Shown: piece after piece, positions 44,327 through 52,753 of the stretch
Numbering within the stretch: position 1 is the stretch's first letter
Layout of the letters: each line of letters opens with the position of its first letter
NCBI RefSeq assembly: GCF_024298965.1
Contig: NZ_CP085193.1
Coordinates: 7,130,001 to 7,194,000 of the forward strand
Reading direction: 5' to 3'
Source: Streptomyces rapamycinicus NRRL 5491
Lineage (GTDB): Bacteria > Actinomycetota > Actinomycetes > Streptomycetales > Streptomycetaceae
DNA length: 64,000 nt
The notes under the pieces: generated by a model
What the model was told of the DNA's origin: nothing
Databases searched by the model: none
What the model saw: only the letters and a program-made list of their open reading frames with translations
Made by a program: the position numbers and the translations under genes

Positions 44327-46143
44327 GGCTGCCGCGTCTCCTGTCGGGTGACGGCCCGCTCCAGCGGGCTGGGGAGGGGGAAGTAGGCGTCGAGGAAGGG
44401 GCGGACCAGCGCCAGCTGGTCCTCGAGGTCGTGCTCGGAGGAGACCGTGTCGTTGAGGCAGAACGCCTGGCAGTGGCGGGCCCGCAGCAGTCTGGCCAGC
44501 CGGGTGCGGATGGTGGGCTGGGCCAGGTCGAAGTAGTCGTAGCGCAGATGGGCGGGGACCGCGCGCCCGGTCAGGAACGCGTAGTAGTGGTGGAGCGAGG
44601 ACGGTACGGAGATGTCCGACGTGGAGCGCACCCGGCTGGCCATGGTCGCGCGGACCGCGTCCGGGAACTCCTTCTCGATCTCGGCGAGCACGCTGGTGCG
44701 CAGGGCGTGCGGGGTGTGCTTCATCTTCTGGGTGACGGCCGGGCCGAACCGCTCCTCCAGCAGCGCCCGGTTGTTCTTGCCCGCCGCCGATACGGGCACG
44801 TCGCCGGGGCCCACGGGGGTCAGCGGGATCAGCGCGCGGGACGGGAAGAACTTGGAGACGCCGTTGGCCAGGAAGAAGTCCTGCGGGGTGACCGGCGAGC
44901 CGAGGAAGACATCGTCGTTGAAGTAGAGGAAGTGCTCGGCGAGTCCGTCGATGTGGTGCAGCCGGGTCTCGATGGCGTGGGAGTTGAAGGTGGGCAGCAC
45001 ATCGGGGTCGTCGAAGATGTCGTGGTGGTCCACGACGGTGATCCCCGGGTGCGAGACGGCCAGCCAGTCGGGCACCTGACGGTCGGTCACCAGGTAGATG
45101 TGGCGCACCCAGGGGGCGTACAGGTACAGCGAGCGCAGCGAATAGCGCAGCTCGTCGCGGTTGGCGTAGCGGGCGGCGTTGGCGGCCTGGGCGTGGTAGC
45201 CGGTGCCCGCGAGGGCCGCCCGCCGCCGCTGCCACTGCGGGTCCGAGCCGTCCACCCAGGTGTAGACGACGTCGATGGGGAAACGGACCTCGTCCGGCAG
45301 CCGGGTCAGGAACTCCGGGCGGGTGCGCACCAGCGGCCCCGGCTGCCAGCCGCTGGGCGGGGCGAGCCGGGTGAACAGCTGGTCGGGGGCGCGTACCGGC
45401 TCGCCCACGAGCGGTACGGACGCGGTGGTGCGGTTGAAGCGCGGCGCGATCAGCACCCGCTCCTGGCCCTGCCCGCCGGGCTCCCAGAACTCGATGTCGC
45501 AGCCGTGCGCCGGGCCGAGGACCAGCCGTCCGCCCGGCCCGGTGTGGAAGCGGGTGAAGCGGACCACGGGGGCGGCGGCCAGTCGCCGCCAGGCCCGTCG
45601 CGTACCGCCGAGCCGGGGCGGGGTCGCCGGGTGGCCGCGCCGCGGGGGCAGCGAGACATACCCCGCCTCCTCGGCGCACAGCGCGGCCAGCGCCTTGACC
45701 ACCTCGGCCCGCTGATCGGCCCGGACGCCCACGGCCGAGCCGACGTTGCTGTAGCAGCGGACCACGAAGTGGTCGATCCGGGCCCGGTCCAGGGCCTCGC
45801 ACACCAGCCGCAGATTCTCGGCGCGCGCGAACAGCGGGGTGGGGGAGGGGGCCAGGGCCGCCACGAGGGCGCCGCCCCGCCGGTCGGCGATCACCGTCCG
45901 GCCGGACCCGGCCAGCAGCCCGGCCCGGCGCATCCGCCGCCGCGCCCGGCGCAGCCGCAGCGTGCCGGAGGCGGCCGACAGCCCGCCGAGGCCCCGCATG
46001 GCCGCCCGGCGCAGCCCGGGGCCGGTCATGGCGACGACCGCGCGGCGCAGCGGCAGCGGGACCGTACGCCGGTATCCGCGCACCAGCGGCGGCGGGTCGG
46101 CGAGCCAGGGGCGGGGGGCGGCGGGCGGTGCGGTGAGGGGCAT
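44299..46143 (-). CDS. Stealth-family capsular polysaccharide phosphotransferase
   Basis: The 614-residue protein contains the four conserved regions of Stealth proteins. CR1 is FPIDVVYTWVDGSDPQW. CR2 has NRDELRYSLRSLYLYAPWVRHIYLVTD. CR3 has LHHIDGLAEHFLYFNDDVFLGSP, and CR4 reads SSLHHYYAFLTGRAVPAHLR. An N-terminal part of about 280 residues precedes it. Stealth enzymes transfer hexose-1-phosphate to sugars, producing phosphodiester-linked capsule or wall polymers. A repeating phosphodiester glycan is therefore likely to be made by this cluster. The FkbM gene follows with overlap. Confidence 0.92.
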   Translation of the reverse strand: MPLTAPPAAPRPWLADPPPLVRGYRRTVPLPLRRAVVAMTGPGLRRAAMRGLGGLSAASGTLRLRRARRRMRRAGLLAGSGRTVIADRRGGALVAALAPSPTPLFARAENLRLVCEALDRARIDHFVVRCYSNVGSAVGVRADQRAEVVKALAALCAEEAGYVSLPPRRGHPATPPRLGGTRRAWRRLAAAPVVRFTRFHTGPGGRLVLGPAHGCDIEFWEPGGQGQERVLIAPRFNRTTASVPLVGEPVRAPDQLFTRLAPPSGWQPGPLVRTRPEFLTRLPDEVRFPIDVVYTWVDGSDPQWQRRRAALAGTGYHAQAANAARYANRDELRYSLRSLYLYAPWVRHIYLVTDRQVPDWLAVSHPGITVVDHHDIFDDPDVLPTFNSHAIETRLHHIDGLAEHFLYFNDDVFLGSPVTPQDFFLANGVSKFFPSRALIPLTPVGPGDVPVSAAGKNNRALLEERFGPAVTQKMKHTPHALRTSVLAEIEKEFPDAVRATMASRVRSTSDISVPSSLHHYYAFLTGRAVPAHLRYDYFDLAQPTIRTRLARLLRARHCQAFCLNDTVSSEHDLEDQLALVRPFLDAYFPLPSPLERAVTRQETRQPCPSPSPFP

Positions 46144-46208
46144 CGTGCGTCCTGGGTCGGGGCGTCGGGACGGGGCGCTTCGAGGCTGGGCGGGTCGGGG
46201 CGCGGGGA

Positions 46209-48620
46209 CTAGTGGGGGCCAGTGGGGCGGCTCCGGTGGGGGAGTGAGGCGGCGGGTGCGGGGGCAGCGGCCGGCGGCGCGGCGGGCGGGGTGCACACGA
46301 CCCCGGCCCGTGGCGCCGGCCGGGCCTCGACGGGCCGGTCGGGACCGTGCGCGATGGTGCTTACGGCGGCGGGGGCGGGACGGCGCTCGGCGAGCGGGAC
46401 GACGGGCGGCAGCAGTTCGGGGTGCTCGCCGAGGAACACCCGGCGCACCACGCGTTCGGCCGCCCGCCCGTCGTCGTACGGACAGAAGCGGGCCCGGAAC
46501 GCGGCGCGCAGCGCGGCCGAGCGCGGACCGCACCAGGCGCCCGTGGCGAAGAGGGCGATCAGCTCGTCCTCGGTGCGGGAGACCGGGCCGGGCGGGGCGG
46601 CGGTGATGTCGAAGTAGGTGCCTCGGGCGGCGCGATAGGCGTCCCAGTCGTCGGCGTGGATGACGATGGGGCGGTCGAGGTTGGCGTAGTCGAACATGAT
46701 GGACGAGTAGTCCGTCAGCAGCGCGTCCGCCGCCAGGCACAGCTCCTCCACCCGGCCGTGCCCCGAGACGTCGAGCACCCGGCCGCCGGCGCTCCCCATG
46801 GCCCCGTCCGGAGCGTGGAAGTAGTGCGGGGCGTGGAAGTAGTGCGGCCTGACCAGCAGCGTGAACCCGGGCCCCAGCGCGCGGGCCACCCGCTCCGGGT
46901 CCAGCCGCGGCACGGGGCGGCGCTGGTAGTCGCGGTGGGTCGGCGCGTACAGCACGGCCACGGTGCCCGCGGGGATGCCGAGCCGGGCGCGCAGCCGGGC
47001 CACGTCGTCCCCGGTGGCGTGCTGGAAGACGTCGTCGCGCGGCGAGCCGTAGGGGAGCGTGGTGTAGCCGGAGGGGTAGACCCGCTCCCAGACCAGGGTG
47101 GTGTGGCGGTTGGCGGAGAGGCTGTAGTCCCAGCGGTCCACCCGCTCCAGCAGCTTGCCGAAGTCCATGCCGCGGGCGGCGGCCGGACGGTCGCGCAGAT
47201 CCAGGCCCATGTGCTTGAGCGGGGTGCCGTGGTGGGTCTGGAGATGGATCTGCCCGGGCCGTTTCCGCATCCCCGGCGTGAAGTTGACGTTGTTGACGAG
47301 GAAGCGGGCGCGGGCCAGCGCGGTCCAGTACGCGGCCGAGCCCGGGTGCAGCCGACGCACCCCGGGCGGCAGGGTGTGGGCGTACTCGGGGGTGGTGATC
47401 CAGGCGGTGCGCACCCCCGGCACCAGCTCGCGCGCCTTCGCCTCGATGGCCGCCGGGTGGCAGGCATAGCCCTTGTGCCAGTACGCGGCGAAGACGGCGA
47501 GCCGGGGATCGGGAGGGAGGCACAGCTGCACCCGGTAATGCAGCCACAACGCGGCGGCGCGCGCCTGCCCGTACGCCGCGCGGGCGCGTTCGTGGACACT
47601 CCGCCACACCCGATCGCCACCCCGCAGCAGCTGATACGCATGGCCGGCCCCCAGCCGGAGCAGCAGACACCGCCACCGGGCGCGCCCGGGTGGGGCGGCC
47701 GCGCCGTACGGCCGGTAGCGCCGGTGGTGCGCGCCCGCCCGGCGGAAGAACTCGGCCCGGGCCCGCACCGGCAGCCGGTCCGGCGCGGCGGCGATCACGC
47801 AGAGGTGGTCGACCATCCGCCGGAACAGCGCCGGGCGCCAGTGGGCCAGTTCGGGCCGGGTGTCGAGAAACCGGAACACCCGGTCGTACTGGTCGAACAC
47901 ATCGAGGTGGCGCCGGCTGGTGGTGCGCAGGATCCCGCCGCGCCGCCGCTGCCGGTAGTGGACGCACACCCGGTCCAGGACGGCGATGGACCGAGCGCTG
48001 AGCAGCACCGGAAAGGTCCAGGGCGTGTCCTCGTAGAACCCGGGCGGAAAGGCGAAGCCCTCCGCGCGGACGAAGTCCCGGCGGTACGCCTTGTTCCAGG
48101 CGACCATCAGCAGCCGCAGCAGCTCCGGCCGCTGATCGAGCCGGAAGACCTGCCGGACGCGTCCGGGATCCCCCTCCCGGAGCAACTCGGCCCGGACGTT
48201 CCGCACGACGTCATCCGTCCAGTCCACCCGCGCGTAGTCGAAGACCAGCACCTGCGGCTCGCCGGTCCGGGCCAGCCGGTCGGCGATGGCGCGCAGCGAG
48301 CCGGGGGCGAGGGTGTCATCCCCGTCGAGAAAGAGCAGATAGTCCCCGGTGGCCCGCCGGATCCCGGCGTTCCGTGCCCGCCCGAGCCCCGCGTTCTCCG
48401 CCAGATGCACGGCCCGCACCCGCGGGTCCCGCTCGGCGGCCTCATCGATGATCGAGCCACAGGCGTCCGGAGAGTGGTCATCGACCGCGACCAGCTCCAG
48501 GTCCGTGAAGTCCTGCTCCAGCACGGACCGCAGACAGTCACTCAGATACGGCTGGACCTCGTATGCGGGCACGATGACGCTGAACCGGGGCACGGCGCAT
48601 CCCATCGGTCGAAGCGGCAC
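46209..48620 (-). CDS. Bifunctional GT2 / CDP-glycerol glycerophosphotransferase-family paralogue
   Basis: The 803-residue protein is a paralogue of the first gene in the cluster. The GT2 half has FSVIVPAYEVQPYLSDCLRS, AVDDHSPD, LLFLDGDDTLAPG and GFYEDTPWTFPVLL. The C-terminal half has NNVNFTPGMRKRPGQIHLQT, HHGTPLKHMGLDLRD, VLYAPTHRDYQRRP and ADALLTDYSSIMFDYANLDR. The tail is Ala/Pro-rich. The GTG at 48620 is chosen because GAGGAA precedes it by 8 nt; two later in-frame starts lack a site. A six-residue duplication (HYFHAP twice) follows the polymerase domain's LLVRP. Confidence 0.87.
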   Translation of the reverse strand: MPLRPMGCAVPRFSVIVPAYEVQPYLSDCLRSVLEQDFTDLELVAVDDHSPDACGSIIDEAAERDPRVRAVHLAENAGLGRARNAGIRRATGDYLLFLDGDDTLAPGSLRAIADRLARTGEPQVLVFDYARVDWTDDVVRNVRAELLREGDPGRVRQVFRLDQRPELLRLLMVAWNKAYRRDFVRAEGFAFPPGFYEDTPWTFPVLLSARSIAVLDRVCVHYRQRRRGGILRTTSRRHLDVFDQYDRVFRFLDTRPELAHWRPALFRRMVDHLCVIAAAPDRLPVRARAEFFRRAGAHHRRYRPYGAAAPPGRARWRCLLLRLGAGHAYQLLRGGDRVWRSVHERARAAYGQARAAALWLHYRVQLCLPPDPRLAVFAAYWHKGYACHPAAIEAKARELVPGVRTAWITTPEYAHTLPPGVRRLHPGSAAYWTALARARFLVNNVNFTPGMRKRPGQIHLQTHHGTPLKHMGLDLRDRPAAARGMDFGKLLERVDRWDYSLSANRHTTLVWERVYPSGYTTLPYGSPRDDVFQHATGDDVARLRARLGIPAGTVAVLYAPTHRDYQRRPVPRLDPERVARALGPGFTLLVRPHYFHAPHYFHAPDGAMGSAGGRVLDVSGHGRVEELCLAADALLTDYSSIMFDYANLDRPIVIHADDWDAYRAARGTYFDITAAPPGPVSRTEDELIALFATGAWCGPRSAALRAAFRARFCPYDDGRAAERVVRRVFLGEHPELLPPVVPLAERRPAPAAVSTIAHGPDRPVEARPAPRAGVVCTPPAAPPAAAPAPAASLPHRSRPTGPH
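46813..46848 (-). repeat. 18-bp in-frame tandem duplication
   Basis: Two copies of an 18-bp unit differing at one base encode HYFHAP twice. The paralogue at 31.8 kb has a single equivalent (HYSYRP). This looks like a recent slip event. Confidence 0.9.
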
Positions 48621-48751
48621 GGATGGTTCCTCACACCATCATCTGAACGCCCACCGAATGGGACGACGCCATGGCGAGGCCCCCGCAAAAGCCCCCCGAT
48701 CAGCCCAACACCCGACCGCTCATGACGTTCAGGACATGACTGTCCCACCGG

Positions 48752-48800
48752 TTGACTACCCCTCTGGGAGAAACTAGTTTCCTCTCAGGAAACTAGTTCT
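48752..48800 (+). promoter_or_regulatory. Promoter with two palindromic operators
   Basis: A -35 TTGACT (48752-48757), 17-bp spacer and -10 TAGTTT (48775-48780) form a good vegetative-type promoter. The palindrome GAAACTAGTTTC (48770-48781) overlaps the -10. A second, imperfect copy GAAACTAGTTCT (48789-48800) lies 19 bp downstream. The winged-helix protein encoded two genes down is a likely ligand. Confidence 0.82.
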
Positions 48801-48836
48801 GCTGAAGCATAGCCAAGCACCACCTGGAGGTACCCC

Positions 48837-49361
48837 ATGTCCGAGCGTGTGACCCCGTCCGCCGAGGCCGCCCGTGCGCTGCGCGACATCGAGCGGCGCC
48901 GCGGCCAAGCCCGCGCCGCGGATCAGGAATCCCGCTGGGTCGGCGTCGTGTTCGGCGTCGCGATCTTCGCCGAACTCGCGGCACCCGACTTCTTCGGCGA
49001 CGGCGTGCGCTCCTGGATCGGCTTGGCGGTCGCCGTACTCGGCTGTGTGTACGTGGTGATGCTGCGGACCCCCCGCGGCGGCGCCCTCCTGGGCCGGCCC
49101 ACCCGCCTGCGCAAGGACGAACTCTCCCCGCGTTTCGTATGGCTGGCCCGGCTGGCGATCCTCGCCGTGATGCTGATCGGCCCCTTCGGTCTGCGCTTCC
49201 TGCCGCAGGCGCCGTTCCCGTACACGAGGACGGTGGTGGGCGCGGTGCTCGGCGCCACCCTCATCATCTTCGGCCGCACCCTGCAACGGGCCCTGACCTC
49301 CCTGGCTCTCCGCCGCGACGACAAGGACGGCCTGGGCGGTGCCACCTATGGATCCCGCTGA
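48837..49361 (+). CDS. Small membrane protein of unknown function
   Basis: The 174-residue protein has a charged N-terminus (MSERVTPSAEAARALRDIER) and four hydrophobic segments, at about residues 34-55, 60-75, 104-122 and 133-150. It has a basic C-terminus. It overlaps the following regulator gene by 14 bp and is cotranscribed from the operator-covered promoter. No family is recognised beyond a small Streptomyces integral membrane group. It may be regulated by the downstream winged-helix protein. Confidence 0.8.
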   Translation: MSERVTPSAEAARALRDIERRRGQARAADQESRWVGVVFGVAIFAELAAPDFFGDGVRSWIGLAVAVLGCVYVVMLRTPRGGALLGRPTRLRKDELSPRFVWLARLAILAVMLIGPFGLRFLPQAPFPYTRTVVGAVLGATLIIFGRTLQRALTSLALRRDDKDGLGGATYGSR

Positions 49362-49665
49362 CTTTGACACCGCCCTGCTCGACCCGACGCGGCTGTCGAT
49401 CGTGTCGCTGCTGGTGGGCGTGGAATGGGCCGAGTTCGGATGGGTGCGCGAGTCGGTGGGAATGTCGCCCTCCGCGCTCTCCAAGCAGGTCAGCACGCTC
49501 GAGACTCGGGGCTACGTCGAGGTGAAGAAGGGCTACGTGGGCAAACGCCCCCGGACGTGGCTCGCACTCACCCCGACCGGGCGCGCCGCCCTCGAGAGAC
49601 ACGTGGCGGCGCTGCGGCGCGTCGTCGAGGAGTCCCAGCGGGCCGCGGAGCGGCGCGACACCTGA
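49348..49665 (+). CDS. Winged-helix regulator, MarR/ArsR-like
   Basis: The 105-residue protein (start ATG GAT CCC) has a winged-helix fold of the HTH_27 type: DPTRLSIVSLLVGVEWAEFG, then MSPSALSKQVSTLETRGYVE and the wing VKKGYVGKRPRTWLALTPTG. Such single-domain regulators bind palindromes as dimers and often control an adjacent membrane protein. The operator over the upstream promoter fits autoregulation. A GTG start three codons earlier is also possible. The gene overlaps the membrane protein gene by 14 bp. Confidence 0.87.
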   Translation: MDPADFDTALLDPTRLSIVSLLVGVEWAEFGWVRESVGMSPSALSKQVSTLETRGYVEVKKGYVGKRPRTWLALTPTGRAALERHVAALRRVVEESQRAAERRDT

Positions 49666-49684
49666 ACGGAGCTCTGTCCAGCTT

Positions 49685-50014
49685 CTACGCGCCCGCCCCT
49701 CGGCGAACCGCCCAGGCCCGAGCGGCCCCGGCCATATCGTCGAGCCCAATCCAGCCCTCGTCCTCCGCGCGCCACAGCAAAGCCGGGGCGACCGGCTTCA
49801 CCTCCGGGTTGACCAGTGCTTCGCGAACCAGGAAGTCCCGCCGCCCGCCCGGCCGGTTAGGCATTGCCTTGACGAAGAACGGACCTTTCTCGCAGCGGAC
49901 CAGGGCGGTGAGGTCCACACTGAAACCGCAGGAGGCGAGCTCCACGTCGGTCACTAGCCCCGTGTAGGGCTGGAGAAAGCTCCAGAACTCCTCCGGGGGA
50001 CGGCCGTTGCTCAT
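49685..50014 (-). pseudogene. Truncated phosphotransferase-like gene
   Basis: The 109-residue remnant starts behind GGAGGATCA. It keeps an N-terminal kinase-lobe character (SVDLTALVRCEKGPFFVKAM) but ends at GLDDMAGAARAWAVRRGAGA after about a third of the length expected for aminoglycoside-phosphotransferase-like homologues. The last 20 residues look like run-on sequence. I read it as a truncated, probably non-functional gene. It follows the decayed helix-turn-helix gene. Confidence 0.65.
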
Positions 50015-50025
50015 TGATCCTCCGC

Positions 50026-50690
50026 TCAGCAGGCCGTCCGCAGATCCTCCCCGGAGGCGATGGCCGGGGGCTCTTCGTGTGTGGCTCGGCAGTCGCGGCA
50101 GTGTCCGCCGTTCGCGGAGCGGAAGGCGCGGTCGCAGCCTTTGCAGGTCCGCCAGGGGAGGGCGGGCGGTGGGCTGGGTGGGGTGGTGGCCGGGGCGGGG
50201 ACGGGCAGCGGCGGCTCGCTGAGGCGGCAGCTTCCGGCTCGGGCGTCTGCGGTGGTGTACGCGCGGCGGGTGTCTCCCCAGGCGCCTTCGGTCGGGGCCT
50301 TCGGGGGCGCGGTGGGGCTGGTGTGCCACCGCCTGGTACGTCGTAGAAGTAGGTACGGGTGCGGATGGTGCCTGCGGGGCCGCGTTCGCGTCGCCGCTCC
50401 AGGTAGCCGGCGGACTCCAACTCCCTCAAGGCCCGCGAGATCGGGATCTCGCCCTCGGTGAAGTGCTCGCACAGTGCGGCGATGCTGACGGGTGTGCCGT
50501 CGGGGAGCGAGGAGATGTACGCCGCGACGCCGATCGTGACCGCGCTTCCGCGACGCTGTGCGAGAGCATTGGCGATCACGGTGAAGTCGGCGGTGAGGCG
50601 GGTACGGACGTGGATCACGCCGGAGGTCGGAGCTCCGGCGTCGGCGTGCATGGGCGCGTTAGACTGCGGGCCAGCCATCGGGAAGCTCAT
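50026..50690 (-). pseudogene. Decayed helix-turn-helix gene with out-of-frame zinc-finger end
   Basis: From ATG at 50690 (AGGAAG upstream) the protein reads MSFPMAGPQSN through a winged-helix domain (SIAALCEHFTEGEIPISRAL, RELESAGYLERRRERGPAGT). It then enters a Pro-rich tail in the wrong frame. In another frame, about 150-200 bp further, a cysteine cluster typical of this family's C-terminus remains: CKGCDRAFRSANGGHCRDCR, ending at 50026. A deletion plus frameshift is the simplest explanation. The first 120 residues might still be translated. Confidence 0.65.
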
Positions 50691-50925
50691 TTCTTCCTGA
50701 TCGGTCAGGCCCTCGATCGGGATTGCCGTCCCGGCCGGGGGTCGTCGTCTGTTTGCGGTTGTGTTGCCGTGAACGTAACGACTGGCGTGCTTCGCCCGCA
50801 AGCCGGTCACTCGTACGGGTGAGCAGCAGGAAGGGTGGGTGGGCGGGAGTTCTTTACCCCAGTTATTTGGGGGAGTTCGCGGCCCGCCGGACCCCCGCGT
50901 ACGAGGATCCGGCGGGCCAGCTTGG

Positions 50926-51468
50926 TTACAGCCCGACCGGGTTGAGGTAGGTGCCGGGGTGGGTGGCACCGTCCTGCTTGAGGATCTGGCCGCCGAACGG
51001 CCACTTCAGGGTGAAGTGCGCCGTCTCGTTCGGCGGGGTGACCAGGAACTTCGCCGGAACGAACTTCTCCTTCTGCGGCGTGGAATCGGCCACCGGGAGC
51101 AGGTTGATGCTGAAGTCCGTCGTGTCTCCCGGCTCCAGGGTCATCTTTTCGGGCTTCTCGGAGGAGCGCGCCAGCGACCAGGTGCCGTCGGTCTCCTGAG
51201 CGCCGATCATGTCCACACCGGCGAAGCCGGACAGGGTGCAGGTGCGCGTGCTCTTGTTGCTGAACCAGATGTGCGCCTGGGTTTGCTTCTCGGTCTGATC
51301 CATCTCCGGTCTCGCGTCTTCGCCCATGGCGAAGCCGGCCTTCAGGTCGGCGGTGTGGCAGCGGGTCGGCGCGGCCTTGGCGGTGGCGGCCGAGGCCGGG
51401 ATGGCCGTGGCGGCAGTCCCCGCGACGACGAGGGCCGCAAGGGCCACGGCGGTCAGCTTGCTCTTCAT
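50926..51468 (-). CDS. Secreted DUF4232-domain protein
   Basis: The 180-residue protein has a Sec signal peptide (MKSKLTAVALAALVVAGTAA with an Ala-rich cleavage region near residue 28) and a DUF4232 beta-sandwich domain with the typical CHTADLKAGFAMG and TRTCTLSGFAGVDM. Two cysteines could form a disulphide. These abundant Streptomyces exported proteins have no known function. The gene is monocistronic by context. Confidence 0.87.
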   Translation of the reverse strand: MKSKLTAVALAALVVAGTAATAIPASAATAKAAPTRCHTADLKAGFAMGEDARPEMDQTEKQTQAHIWFSNKSTRTCTLSGFAGVDMIGAQETDGTWSLARSSEKPEKMTLEPGDTTDFSINLLPVADSTPQKEKFVPAKFLVTPPNETAHFTLKWPFGGQILKQDGATHPGTYLNPVGL

Positions 51469-51585
51469 GAAGTTTTGGGTCCCCTCGAATACGAATCGGC
51501 GCGCGAAGTCAGTGCGCGCCTACGCACCAGAAGATGTGCGACGTCCTGGGGAGGTTCCGTGCGCCCGAGAGCCTATTTCCGCCAG

Positions 51586-51795
51586 TCATGCTCCCAACTT
51601 CAGTTCATCGATGAAGGTGGCCCAGGAACCTGCCGGGAAGACCAGCGTGGGACCGTCGGGCCTCTTGCTGTCACGGACGGGGACGACGCCGGGTATGCCG
51701 TCGGCCACCTCTACGCAGTCGCCACCCTCCTGGTTGCTGTAGCTGCTCTTGCGCCAGGTGGCGCCGTTCAGATCGGGACGGGACACTCGCTCCAC
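51586..51795 (-). CDS. DUF397 protein, WhiJ-type partner
   Basis: The 69-residue GTG-start protein has the family signature WRKSSYSNQEGGDCVEVAD and the C-terminal SWATFIDELKLGA. DUF397 proteins are encoded next to XRE regulators of the DUF5753 type in Streptomyces, where they are thought to oppose or modulate the regulator. The XRE gene upstream overlaps it by 125 bp. Confidence 0.92.
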   Translation of the reverse strand: MERVSRPDLNGATWRKSSYSNQEGGDCVEVADGIPGVVPVRDSKRPDGPTLVFPAGSWATFIDELKLGA

Positions 51796-52615
51796 GGTGG
51801 TTGCCCTCCATCACGGATCGGATCATGTCAAGCGACATGAGCGGGGGCAGGGATGCTGCCCGCAGCCGATCGTAGGACAGTGCCAAGCGCCTGACGTCCA
51901 TTGGTTCTTCGATGAGTTGGCCGTAGTGGGCGCCTTCGGTGTAGGCCACTTCCGTTTCGTCAGGGGACGTCAGCACGGTCAGGGACCCGCCCATCACGTC
52001 GTGTTCCGCTTGGTCGAAGGGCAGTACCTGCACGGTGATGTGGGGGTCCATGGCAGCGTCCAGCAGCCTGGCCAACTGTTCCCGCATGACGGCCCTGCCC
52101 CCGATCGGACGCCGCAATACCGCCTCGTCCAGGACGACCCACAGCTCAGGGCGGTCGGGTGAAGTGAGGCGTTGTTGTCGTCTGAGCCTGGCGTCCACCC
52201 GGTCTTCCAACTGCTCGTCGCTGGTGAGAGACAGACCAACGCGCAGGACAGCCCGTGCGTAGCCCTCGGTCTGCAATAGACCAGGCACCACATGCGCCGC
52301 GTACTGCCTGATGGACACCGCCCGCTCCGAGTGGGCCATGAACGCCCGCGACCAGTCCGGGAACGCCTCCCGGTAGACATACGGCCACATGTCCACCAGC
52401 AGGCTGTCCGCCTCGAGGACGGTGTCGAGGGTCCGCGCCAGCTCGAACGTCGGTTTCGCCCCGGATGCCCGCTCGATCTGGGTGATCCGGGTGCTGACCA
52501 CATGCGTGCGCGCGCCTAACTCGGCCTGGGTCAGACCGGCGGCCGTACGCAGTCTGCGGACCCGGGATCCGAACAGCGCCGCCATTGATGCGCGGGGATC
52601 AACTTCTTTGGCCAA
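51671..52615 (-). CDS. XRE regulator with DUF5753 domain (WhiJ-like), carrying a TTA codon
   Basis: The 314-residue protein has an N-terminal helix-turn-helix (RVRRLRTAAGLTQAELGART) and a long DUF5753 domain (FPDWSRAFMAHSERAVSIRQ, YAAHVVPGLLQTEGYARAVL, LLDAAMDPHITVQVLPFDQAEHD). The Leu after AE is a TTA codon (52517-52519), so translation should depend on the bldA tRNA and be limited to later growth. The frame starts with TTG; an ATG ten codons in is an alternative. The C-terminus runs about 40 residues past the usual end into the DUF397 gene. Confidence 0.9.
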   Translation of the reverse strand: MAKEVDPRASMAALFGSRVRRLRTAAGLTQAELGARTHVVSTRITQIERASGAKPTFELARTLDTVLEADSLLVDMWPYVYREAFPDWSRAFMAHSERAVSIRQYAAHVVPGLLQTEGYARAVLRVGLSLTSDEQLEDRVDARLRRQQRLTSPDRPELWVVLDEAVLRRPIGGRAVMREQLARLLDAAMDPHITVQVLPFDQAEHDVMGGSLTVLTSPDETEVAYTEGAHYGQLIEEPMDVRRLALSYDRLRAASLPPLMSLDMIRSVMEGNHRGASVPSRSERRHLAQEQLQQPGGWRLRRGGRRHTRRRPRP

Positions 52616-52641
52616 AACATCACTTCCGTTCCTTACGACCT

Positions 52642-52666
52642 GAAAGGTAAGGCGTCATGACCTTTC
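52642..52666. promoter_or_regulatory. Inverted repeat between the XRE and ATPase genes
   Basis: Seven-base arms GAAAGGT and ACCTTTC, separated by 11 nt, lie in the divergent region just upstream of the XRE gene. They are a candidate operator for this regulator. Confidence 0.5.
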
Positions 52667-52753
52667 GAGCGTAGACCCGAGCCACGATCCTTGGCCACGG
52701 AACGTCACGATGTGCACACAGTGCGAATCGTACGGAAGATCGATCGGACGGAA

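Noticed and set aside
43226..45802. 858-codon minus frame that includes the FkbM gene
   Set aside because: The part upstream of the FkbM start is out of frame with the Stealth gene it overlaps and lacks protein character. The same applies to the 1222-codon frame at 44299-47967, whose first half overlaps the bifunctional transferase gene.
31765..48620. Antibiotic biosynthetic gene cluster
   Set aside because: No polyketide, peptide or terpene synthase is present; the enzymes are glycan and polyol-phosphate type.
49857..50690. A single intact protein of about 278 residues in the helix-turn-helix frame
   Set aside because: After the winged helix the frame becomes Pro/Arg-rich and runs across the start of the phosphotransferase-like gene, while the family's cysteine cluster is in another frame.
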